Assembly (NCBI GenBank): GCA_045643145.1
Contig: JAZUKG010000001.1
Span: 1 to 28,021, forward strand
Length of the DNA stretch: 28,021 nucleotides
Reading direction: 5' to 3'
Origin: SVFI01 sp045643145
Lineage (GTDB): Bacteria > Bacillota > Clostridia > Lachnospirales > Lachnospiraceae
Part shown: positions 16,348 to 24,500 of the stretch, in pieces
Layout: every line of letters begins with the position of its first letter
Numbering within the stretch: the stretch's first letter is position 1
The notes under the pieces: model-generated
Database searches by the model: none
Seen by the model: only the letters and a program-made list of their open reading frames with translations
Told to the model about the DNA's origin: nothing
Position numbers and translations under genes: made by a program

Positions 16348-17802
16348 TTAAAATCCACCATAAATAAACTGCGCGCTGTCATATCCAGGTCCATAAATAC
16401 CAAAAATCAAAATGGTGAATACCAGTGCTAATACAATCATATATCGAAACAGAACAGATTGTTTATATATCGTGTCACGAATAACCATTTTATTTTGCAA
16501 CATACTGACTACCCACAAAATAATAAGTGAAATCACTAAAATTCCGACATTCTTGGAATTAAGTCCGAGCATATACAAAGAACCATCCCACAAGATCCAT
16601 GGATTAAAGGTAGTAAACATACTTTTTATCATATTGACTCCCTGAGTCACACTACTGCTTCTAAAGAAAATCCAGGCAAGCATTACCAAAAAGAAGGTAA
16701 AAAGCTGTTTATAGAGCCTATGAGAAAAGACATCAGATTCTATTTTAAGCATATCCTTTATTTTGTTTCGAATCGGAGTGAATACTTCTCCTATAATCTG
16801 ATACAGGCCATGAAGCATGCCCCATACCAAAAATGTATTGCCGATTCCATGCCATATTCCGGATACGATAAATACAACCATAATATTGATGTATTTACGA
16901 ATCGTACCTTTACGATTTCCTCCCAGAGGAATGTAAATATAATCACGAAGCCAGCCGCTAAGTGACATATGCCATCTTCTCCAAAAATCTTTGACGGAAT
17001 CTGCAAAATAAGGATGATGGAAGTTGTCCTCTATCGTAATATCAAACATCCCGGAAATACCCTTTGCAATACATACGCAGCCGTTAAAATCCGTATATAA
17101 CTGAAGCGAATACAAAATACCGGCAATCAGCATATATGCCCCCGGATAACTTTGATATTCACCGAATAGTCTGTTTACCATGATGGCTGCTCTGTCTGCA
17201 ATCACCATCTTTTGAAAATATCCCCAAAGCATCAGTTCAAATCCATACACAAATTTCTGATAATCAAAGATATGTTCTTTGAATAAATCCTGAGATAACA
17301 ATTCATATCTTGGAATCGGTCCCTGAAGAATATGCGGGAAGTAAGTTATAAATAATAAATACTTAAAAAAGTTAGTCTCTGCTTCTATTTTCCCTCTATA
17401 TACATCTGCTAAATAAGCGATCATCTGCAGGGAATAAAAAGAAATACCGATTGGCAGCAAAATGGACAAACGGGACAGATGAAGTTTTCCTGCCAAAGCC
17501 GGAGCTGTGGCTGCTGTTTTTAAACTCAGCAAAATACCAGCCAGCATCAGAATGGATAAAATCAAATATACTTTACTCTGCTTTTTCTCGCCCTTTTTAT
17601 GTGTACCTTGAATCATCCGGGCTCCTAAATACGAAACCATGACACTGACCATCATCATGCAAAAGCCGATACGAGATCCGTATAAATAAAACAGCATACT
17701 CAAAAGAAGCAGTGAAATCCACTGCCTCTTTTTGGGTATGCTATAAAAAATAATCAGTCCTAATGCTAAAAAAACTAAAAATGTAACTGATAAAAAATCC
17801 AT
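16348..17802 (-). CDS. MBOAT-family membrane O-acyltransferase (AlgI/DltB-like)
   Basis: A polytopic membrane protein that passes acyl groups from a cytosolic donor to the outer face for attachment to a polysaccharide or wall polymer. The 484 residues contain around ten hydrophobic segments. Family marks are DFWRRWHMSLSGWLRDY at 272-288 with His278, IPLGGNRKG at 291-299, and the catalytic SGIWHG with His318. It begins 17 bases after the icd stop with an AAAGGAT site and is followed 20 bases later by its SGNH partner. That layout matches two-component polysaccharide acetylation systems, but no glycosyltransferase, dltA/dltC or alginate-type gene is near, so the substrate cannot be read from context. 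Its place on the icd transcript is odd. Confidence 0.9.
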   Translation of the reverse strand: MDFLSVTFLVFLALGLIIFYSIPKKRQWISLLLLSMLFYLYGSRIGFCMMMVSVMVSYLGARMIQGTHKKGEKKQSKVYLILSILMLAGILLSLKTAATAPALAGKLHLSRLSILLPIGISFYSLQMIAYLADVYRGKIEAETNFFKYLLFITYFPHILQGPIPRYELLSQDLFKEHIFDYQKFVYGFELMLWGYFQKMVIADRAAIMVNRLFGEYQSYPGAYMLIAGILYSLQLYTDFNGCVCIAKGISGMFDITIEDNFHHPYFADSVKDFWRRWHMSLSGWLRDYIYIPLGGNRKGTIRKYINIMVVFIVSGIWHGIGNTFLVWGMLHGLYQIIGEVFTPIRNKIKDMLKIESDVFSHRLYKQLFTFFLVMLAWIFFRSSSVTQGVNMIKSMFTTFNPWILWDGSLYMLGLNSKNVGILVISLIILWVVSMLQNKMVIRDTIYKQSVLFRYMIVLALVFTILIFGIYGPGYDSAQFIYGGF

Positions 17803-17819
17803 GTCACAGATATCCTTTA

Positions 17820-19025
17820 TTACATAGCCTCGTAAGTCTCACGAATTGCCTTAATGAAGTTCTCGCTATTTAATACTGTAACATCTTTTAATGAAGTAAT
17901 CAATGCCAAATCCTTGGTCATCTTTCCGTCTTCGATTGTCTTAAGTGTAGCTTTTTCAAGCTTGTCAGCAAATGCCATAAGCTCGTTGTTTCCATCCATT
18001 TCGCCGCGCTTTCTTAATGCTCCTGTCCAAGCGAAAATAGTAGCTACAGAGTTTGTAGATGTTTCTTCTCCCTTAAGGTGTTTGTAATAATGTCTCTGAA
18101 CAGTTCCGTGCGCTGCTTCATATTCATAAACACCACTCGGAGAAACCAGTACAGATGTCATCATAGCAAGTGAGCCAAATGCTGAAGAAACCATATCTGA
18201 CATAACATCACCATCATAGTTCTTACATGCCCAGATAAATCCACCCTTTGCCTTCATAACACGTGCTACTGCATCATCGATTAATGTATAGAAATATTCA
18301 ATTCCTGCTTCGTCAAATTTAGCCTTGTATTCCTGATCAAAGATTTCCTGGAAGATATCCTTGAAGTTATGGTCGTACTTCTTTGAAATAGTATCTTTGG
18401 TAGCAAACCATAAATCCTGTTTTGTATCTAATGCATAGTTGAAACATGCTTTTGCAAAGCTGGCAATTGACTTATCTGTATTGTGGATACCCTGGATAAT
18501 TCCGCTTCCTGTAAAGTCATGAATGGTTTCACGAATCACAGTTCCGTCTTCACCTGTAAATACGAGTTCTGCCTTACCGGCACCAGGAACTTTAATTTCT
18601 GTGTTTTTATATACATCACCATAAGCATGTCTGGCTAATGTAATTGGTTTTTCCCAGTTCTTTACACATGGTTCAATACCCTTAACTACGATTGGTGCAC
18701 GGAATACTGTACCATCAAGAGCAGCACGAATGGTTCCGTTTGGACTCTTCCACATCTGCTTTAAGTTGTATTCTGTCATACGAGCAGCATTTGGAGTAAT
18801 GGTTGCACATTTAACTGCAACTCCATATTTTTTAGTTGCCTCTGCAGAATCAATCGTAACCTGATCATCTGTTTCATTACGATATTCAAGTCCTAAATCA
18901 TAGTATTCTGTTTTTAAGTCAATATATGGGATTAATAACTCGTCCTTGATCATCTTCCAAAGGATTCGAGTCATTTCATCTCCGTCCATTTCTACTAATG
19001 GTGTTGTCATTTGAATTTTAGCCAT
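17820..19025 (-). CDS. icd: NADP-dependent isocitrate dehydrogenase, eukaryote-like (type II)
   Basis: It converts isocitrate to 2-oxoglutarate and CO2 with NADP, feeding glutamate synthesis. The 401-residue protein begins with TTPLVEMDGDEMTR and carries SPNGTIR at 94-100 (substrate site), features of the homodimeric subfamily that includes eukaryotic IDH1/IDH2, not the E. coli type. The metal-binding Asp region (DDAVARV and NYDGDVMSD) lies at about 254-286. ATG start after GAAAGGA. It follows the GntR gene by 88 bases, and that gap holds a candidate promoter and a copy of the operator palindrome. With the Re-citrate synthase it makes two of the three steps from oxaloacetate to 2-oxoglutarate; aconitase is not in the window. 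Confidence 0.94.
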   Translation of the reverse strand: MAKIQMTTPLVEMDGDEMTRILWKMIKDELLIPYIDLKTEYYDLGLEYRNETDDQVTIDSAEATKKYGVAVKCATITPNAARMTEYNLKQMWKSPNGTIRAALDGTVFRAPIVVKGIEPCVKNWEKPITLARHAYGDVYKNTEIKVPGAGKAELVFTGEDGTVIRETIHDFTGSGIIQGIHNTDKSIASFAKACFNYALDTKQDLWFATKDTISKKYDHNFKDIFQEIFDQEYKAKFDEAGIEYFYTLIDDAVARVMKAKGGFIWACKNYDGDVMSDMVSSAFGSLAMMTSVLVSPSGVYEYEAAHGTVQRHYYKHLKGEETSTNSVATIFAWTGALRKRGEMDGNNELMAFADKLEKATLKTIEDGKMTKDLALITSLKDVTVLNSENFIKAIRETYEAM

Positions 19026-19050
19026 AGTGTTTCATTCCTTTCTTTTCTCA

Positions 19051-19079
19051 TATATATTCTTTGTCTCGATTGTTTACAA
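19051..19079 (-). promoter_or_regulatory. Candidate internal promoter of icd
   Basis: Minus strand TTGTAA (19074-19079), 17-base spacer, TATATA (19051-19056). The -35 lies inside the palindrome at 19068-19081. Confidence 0.45.
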
Positions 19080-19081
19080 TC
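19068..19081. promoter_or_regulatory. Putative GntR operator upstream of icd
   Basis: A 14-base perfect palindrome, GATTGTTTACAATC on the plus strand. Its 12-base core ATTGTTTACAAT differs at one central base from the ATTGTATACAAT palindrome upstream of the Re-citrate synthase gene. It overlaps the -35 of the candidate icd promoter. Confidence 0.55.
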
Positions 19082-19113
19082 AAGGCTATTCACAGTTTTA
19101 TATTGTCTATTAA

Positions 19114-19794
19114 CTACTCCTCAGCTAATAAACCATTTTTAACAATATTGTCATAGGCATTAACCATATGTAAATTTGCTAATTTTTCAGCTCTTTCGCC
19201 GTCTCTTGCTTTGATTGCTTCCATGATATCCTTATGCTCATGATTCGATGCTTTTCCACGGTTTTCAGTGGATAATGTGGTTTTACGAACACGATAAACA
19301 TATTCATGAAAATCCTTTAATAAATGCTCGAGCATTTTGCTGTCACAGGATTCATATAAAATCTCATGAAAACGATTATCAAGCTGTGCCATCTGTTCAT
19401 AATGGCCCTTCTTTTCATGGAATTCTGAAAGATAGACATTTTCTTCCATTTCATCCATTAATTCCGGAGTAATATTTTGTGTAGCAAGCTTTGCACAAAG
19501 GCCCTCTAAAAGAGAACGAATCATATAAATATCCTTGACATCCTTTGCTGTAATACCTGTTACATAAACACCTTTATTCGGTACCATTTTTAATAGGCCT
19601 TCGAGTTCTAATTGTCTGAAGGCTTCTCTGACCGGAGTTCTGGAAACTCCCAGTTCAGCACCAATGGCAGCTTCTTTTAATTCTTCATTTTGTTTATATT
19701 TTCCGCTCAATATATCTTCTCGTATTTTATTAAAAACACGACCGCGAAGAGAATATTTATCGGAAACTTCTTCCTTTAAATTATAATCTGACAT
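19114..19794 (-). CDS. GntR-family transcriptional regulator, FCD (FadR) subfamily
   Basis: A DNA-binding regulator with an N-terminal winged helix (about 15-80; recognition region ELGVSRTPVREAFRQLELEGL at 47-67) and a C-terminal helical FCD ligand domain (about 85-215). Asp139, His143, His187 and His209 fall where FCD domains bind a metal that contacts a carboxylate effector. The 226-residue length is normal. It sits between the Re-citrate synthase (24 bases upstream) and icd (88 bases downstream). Matching palindromes flank it, so I infer that it senses a citrate-pathway acid and controls this operon and itself; effector and sign of control are unknown. The ribosome binding site is weak, which fits a low-abundance regulator or translation coupled to the preceding gene. 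Confidence 0.92.
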   Translation of the reverse strand: MSDYNLKEEVSDKYSLRGRVFNKIREDILSGKYKQNEELKEAAIGAELGVSRTPVREAFRQLELEGLLKMVPNKGVYVTGITAKDVKDIYMIRSLLEGLCAKLATQNITPELMDEMEENVYLSEFHEKKGHYEQMAQLDNRFHEILYESCDSKMLEHLLKDFHEYVYRVRKTTLSTENRGKASNHEHKDIMEAIKARDGERAEKLANLHMVNAYDNIVKNGLLAEE

Positions 19795-19818
19795 AATAAA
19801 TTCACTTTACACTATTGA

Positions 19819-21240
19819 TTACTTCAGGTTCATAGCTTCCTTGTAGTTGATATTAAGCTTTTTGCAGCCACGTTTAATTTCAGAAATTAATTCGTTATCT
19901 GTTAATACAGTCACACGACCATTTTCGTATTCTGCATCAACCCATGCTTTGATTTCTTTTACCAAATCATCGCTCTTCTTCAGCTGTTTATCCTTTGGAA
20001 GTTTGAAATAGCTGTTAATCCAATGTGCAATACCTGCCAAACCGGAAGTATTACTTACCGCACAAAGAACAGGTCTGTTCAGGAATTTTTCTGTATCAAA
20101 AATGTTGTAAATTTCTTCATTCTTTAATAATCCGTCTGCATGAATACCGGCTCTGGTTACATTAAAGTTCTTTCCTACAAATGGTGTACGAGGCGGAATC
20201 TTATAGCCGATTTCCTTTTCATAATACTCGGCAAGCTCTGTAATCACCGTAGTATCCATACCATTTAAATCCCCGCGAAGCTGGGCATATTCAAATACCA
20301 TGGCTTCAAGAGGTGTATTACCGGTACGTTCACCAATACCAAATAATGAAGTATTGATACCGGAACATCCGTAAATCCAAGCTGTGGTTGAATTGGATAC
20401 TGCTTTATAGAAGTCATTGTGTCCATGCCATTCAATGAGTTCAGAAGGAACACCTGCATTGGTATGAATCGCATAAATAATACCCTGAACACTACGAGGA
20501 ATAACCGCACCCGGGAAGTTAACTCCGTATCCCATGGTATCGCAGGCACGTACCTTAATCGGAATCTTGTACTCATCCATTAACTTCATCAGTTCACGAC
20601 AGAACGGAACCACATATCCATAGATATCTGCTCTGGTAATATCCTCTAAATGACAACGTACGGAAATACCTTCCTCCAAACAGTCACGAACTACACTTAA
20701 ATAATGCTCCATAGCCTGTCTTCTGGTCATTTTCAGTTTCAGGAAAATATGATAATCGGAACAGCTGACCAAAATACCTGTTTCAGGCATACCAATCTCT
20801 TTAACGAGTTTAAAGTCTTCCTTGCTGGCACGAATCCAACTGGTAACCTCAGGAAATTTATAGCCTCTTTCCATACATTTATAAACTGCATCACGATCCT
20901 TTTTACTATATAAAAAGAACTCACTGGCACGAATCATACCATTTGGACCACCCAGCTTATGCAAGTAATCAAATATGGTTACGATCTGTTCTGTTGAATA
21001 TGGTGCTCTGGACTGCTGACCATCACGGAAAGTAGTATCTGTAATCCAAATATCCTTGGGCATATCGTGAGGTACAATTCTGTCATTAAACGGAATCTTT
21101 GGAATTTCGGAATACGGAAACATATTTCTGAATACATTAGGCTTCTCAACATCGTCGAGAATATACATATGCTCCTCAATCTCCAATAAATTCTTTTTTT
21201 CATTCATCATGACAGGTCTGTTTTGAAATTTGCTGTCCAT
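19819..21240 (-). CDS. Re-face citrate synthase (homocitrate/isopropylmalate synthase-like)
   Basis: Predicted to condense acetyl-CoA with oxaloacetate to citrate, using a metal-dependent HMGL-like barrel rather than the usual Si-citrate synthase fold. Visible features are DTTFRDGQQS at 68-77 (barrel start, metal Asp68), WHGHND at 271-276 with metal His272 and His274, and the GIGERTGNTP loop at 301-310. The 473 residues and the long N-terminal extension (1-60) resemble the Re-citrate synthase described from Clostridium kluyveri more than LeuA, which is about 500 residues with a C-terminal regulatory domain. Location in an operon with icd and a GntR regulator favours citrate over isopropylmalate or homocitrate; those remain the alternatives. 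ATG start ten bases after AAAGGAGG. Automated pipelines may well name it 2-isopropylmalate synthase. Confidence 0.82.
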   Translation of the reverse strand: MDSKFQNRPVMMNEKKNLLEIEEHMYILDDVEKPNVFRNMFPYSEIPKIPFNDRIVPHDMPKDIWITDTTFRDGQQSRAPYSTEQIVTIFDYLHKLGGPNGMIRASEFFLYSKKDRDAVYKCMERGYKFPEVTSWIRASKEDFKLVKEIGMPETGILVSCSDYHIFLKLKMTRRQAMEHYLSVVRDCLEEGISVRCHLEDITRADIYGYVVPFCRELMKLMDEYKIPIKVRACDTMGYGVNFPGAVIPRSVQGIIYAIHTNAGVPSELIEWHGHNDFYKAVSNSTTAWIYGCSGINTSLFGIGERTGNTPLEAMVFEYAQLRGDLNGMDTTVITELAEYYEKEIGYKIPPRTPFVGKNFNVTRAGIHADGLLKNEEIYNIFDTEKFLNRPVLCAVSNTSGLAGIAHWINSYFKLPKDKQLKKSDDLVKEIKAWVDAEYENGRVTVLTDNELISEIKRGCKKLNINYKEAMNLK

Positions 21241-21278
21241 TATTATTATGCCTCCTTTAATTCAATTACGCTTGTATT

Positions 21279-21290
21279 ATTGTATACAAT
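21279..21290. promoter_or_regulatory. Putative GntR operator over the -10 of the Re-citrate synthase promoter
   Basis: ATTGTATACAAT, a perfect 12-base palindrome. TTGTATACAA-type sites are known for FCD-subfamily GntR proteins such as the malonate regulator MatR. A near-copy stands before icd at 19069-19080. Confidence 0.65.
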
Positions 21291-21307
21291 TATCCAAGAT
21301 AAGTCAA
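21279..21307 (-). promoter_or_regulatory. Candidate promoter of the Re-citrate synthase-gntR-icd operon
   Basis: Minus strand TTGACT (21302-21307), 17-base spacer, TACAAT (21279-21284). The -10 lies inside a perfect 12-base palindrome, so a bound repressor would block polymerase. The leader would be about 30 bases. Confidence 0.7.
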
Positions 21308-21361
21308 TATTTATAGAATATGTGACTCTCATTTAGTAAATTAGTTTAACTGCATTAAATA

Positions 21362-21393
21362 AAAACATCCGTTAGCACGCTAACGGATGTTTT
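21362..21393 (-). terminator. Rho-independent terminator downstream of the large surface-protein gene
   Basis: A 14-bp perfect stem (21362-21375 with 21380-21393) around a CACG loop, with a U-rich tail on the minus strand. It lies about 165 bases after the stop codon, an unusually long 3' region. Confidence 0.85.
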
Positions 21394-21556
21394 CTTGGGG
21401 AGAACACAAAAAGTTATTTAATTATAACTATAGTCAATAAAATCCTAAGATTTCATTATTTCCTTTTTTGCTTACGACTTATTGTAACACAAAATCACGA
21501 AATAAAGAATACCAAATATTGCAATATATTAACCATTTTTGTAATAAATAGGTAAT

Positions 21557-24500
21557 TTACTTTACTTTTATCTTGATTTTTGCAATTTTATTGCTTCCGT
21601 CGGTAGATTTTGCTGTTACAGTAATCGTCTTACCCTTTGCTTTTTTGTTTGTTTTAAGCTTACCGGACGGACTGATTGAAGCATATTTTTCATTAGAAAC
21701 AGTCCATACCAGTTTTTTATTTACTTTTTTACCGGTCGTTTTAACAGTTGCCTTAATTGCCAGGCTCTTTCCGGCTTCTACTGATTTTGATTTTGCTGAA
21801 AGTTTTACTGATTTCACAGAATCTTTCATAATCTTAATCTTGTAATAGCCTTTTACTTTTTCCGAACCATTTACAGTTGCTGTAATCGTAACCGTCTTTC
21901 CTACGCCGGCTTTTTTCGCCTGTACAACACCCTTTTCATCAACTGTTGCATATTTCGGATTACTTGATACCCAATTTACATCCATATCCTCTTCAAATAC
22001 AGGCAGGATATTCAGTGTAAGAGTCATCTTCTTTCCGGCTGCAAGCTTTTTGGAAATACTGGTGATATCAATCTTCTTTGGTACAAATGTTGAATCAGGT
22101 TTTGCACTGGTTGTTACCTGTGCACTTGGTGATACACTTGGCATTGTACTAGGTGTAATCTTAACTTCTTCACTTGGTGCTGCACTCGGATTTACACTAG
22201 GACTTACACTTACATCCGGAGTCTTTGTAGGATCTGTTGCTGCTTCTGTACCGCTACCAGGAACCTGACTAGGTTTTGTACTAACATCCTCACTTGGCTG
22301 AACGCTTGGTGATGTACTTACTTCTTCACTTGGCTGCATGCTTGGTAACACACTTGGTTTCACACTAGGTGCTACATATGGAGGATCAATCCAAATTTCT
22401 TCACTTGGTGATGGTGATGCAACCGGTGAAGTACTTGGTTCTTCACTTGGATTTTCGCTTGGCTGTACGCTTGGCGATGCACTTACATCTTCACTTGGCT
22501 CTGCGCTTGGAGCTTCACTTGGAACAGTACTTGGGCTTACTTCCGGTGTTTCACTCGGCTGTGTACCAGGTTCTGTACTAGGGGTAGTACTTGGTGAAGG
22601 CTCTGTGCTAGTTTCTTCATCCGGAACCTGAATAGGACGATCTTCTTCCTTACCGCCCATTGTTTCAAACATCAAATCATTAACAGCAACTGTCATCATT
22701 GCTGTTGTTTTGATTGCAGAGCCTTCTGCTCCGATTGTTACCATACTGACACCGCTCTTTACAGCTTTTAATCGAACAATTGCCTTACCATTTTCATCAC
22801 ATGTTCCACAAGATAACACTTCGATATTATCATTATCTACACTACATGTAACCTTGCGGCCCGCTACTTTTTCTGCAGGCTGAAGAGTTACTTCATAATC
22901 ATAGACACCTTCTAATATTACCTTATCCTCAGCTTCAATCGCTGTAATCGGAGTTACTACCTGAAGTCCCTCAAAGACAGCCTTCTCCATCTGAGTTCCG
23001 GCATAACTGATACCTGCTGCAATACTCAAATCATAAGTTGCTTCTAAATCTTCGTTTGAGATTTCATCATTAAATACGAGTTCATAATCTCTGGCAAGAC
23101 CATTTTCTGCTTCAACAGGATGAATCGATTCAATACTTAATTCAGCAGATACATCTGCTCCCATTTCAGCATCCGGTTCTCCATCTTCTATGATTTCACC
23201 GATTCCATCATCAATACCATTATTTGAAACTGTAATATTCTCATCCTCTTCATTTTCATCTGTTTCTTCATTATCCGATGAAGTAATATCTCCAGATTTA
23301 TTGAATGTAATATTTTCTAATGATACAGAATCAACGTCCATGTATTTATTAAATCTGACAAACACGGAGTCTTTAGAAAGTTCTACAAAATCCACATAAG
23401 GGACACTCGGATCAACCATAGCTAAATCAACATCAAGCTGTGGCGGAGGAACAGGAAGCCAATCACTGGCTACCGGCTGATAACCTTCTTTAGAAAGTCT
23501 AACCTGCCAATATCCCTTTGGTACATCCCATGCATAAAATCCGTCTTCACCGGTAATCTGAGGATTTACCTGTCCGTAGTATTCTGCTTCAAATTCATAT
23601 GGATCACTACCATCAGCGAAATCACTTCCCCAAATAGTTGCAGTTACACCCTCTAATGGATTTGATGGCACTGCTTCATATGCATGACCATTTGGATCTA
23701 CAATCCATCTATCTTTGAAATTATAAAGCAAATGATAGGAATCATCTTTGAAATATTTCACTAAAATACTAAAATTGCGAGGTGGAGTACTATTTAATTC
23801 AGATCTTTTATATGTGATTCCATTTAATACATCTTCATAAAACTGTGCCTGAGTAACAAATTTATTATCCTCCACCTTGATCAGCTCTTCAGATACATTA
23901 GTACCATGTCTTTGAGCAACAATCCATGCCTTTTCAATGATATCAGTATCACCATTAATTGTAACACTTACTTCATTGAACACATTTTTACCAAATCCAT
24001 CAATAATATAAGTCATGGTTTCCATTACTTTTTTGTTAATATCAACATTTGAAACTTGATTATTATAAGTAATTGAAGCTTTATCTACACTTATTTGAAT
24101 TTGATCTAATGGTGTATCATTAAATCCCTCTTTCCATACAAAATCAAACGCAAACATTTCCTTCACATTCTCTTTATCCGCTTTTGTAGTATATACAATT
24201 GTACAATTTTGCATACATGCTTCAGAAATATTTTTTTGTTCATCTTCAGAATAAATCACATGATTGAATTCATCATTTAAAAGATCCTTATCAGTCATTA
24301 AAATATTTTTTTGAATATCTAATTTTACTGAAACTTTTTTACCTCCGCGTTCAGATACCAGCCACGCTTCCTCTATTTGATCATAATCGCCATTTACAGC
24401 AAATTTAAAATAATCAATTTTTGCATTTTCTGCTGCAGTTGAACAAATATCTCTAAATAAAACAGGCGTCGTCTTATTAGAAACAGAAATATTCTTGTAC

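Larger units (their letters stand above)
21241..21556. other. 316-base gene-free region between the citrate operon and the large surface gene
   Basis: It holds the Re-citrate synthase promoter and operator (21279-21307) and a strong terminator (21362-21393). Between the terminator and the surface-protein stop codon lie about 160 AT-rich bases. The only other signal there is an extended -10-like TGTTACAAT on the minus strand (21481-21489), about 90 bases ahead of the terminator. No open frame worth reporting was seen. Confidence 0.7.

Noticed and set aside
21557..21700. Sortase anchor at the C-terminus of the large surface protein
   Set aside because: The protein ends in a Lys-rich Big_2-like domain, with no LPxTG-type motif, hydrophobic helix or basic tail after it.
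22105..22615. CRISPR-like or tandem DNA array
   Set aside because: The repeats are in frame and encode a Pro-Ser linker; there are no regular spacers and no cas genes.
22050..22631. Plus-strand frames rich in Leu-Gly repeats opposite the linker
   Set aside because: They are antisense shadows of the Pro-Ser repeats and lack a promoter and a ribosome binding site.
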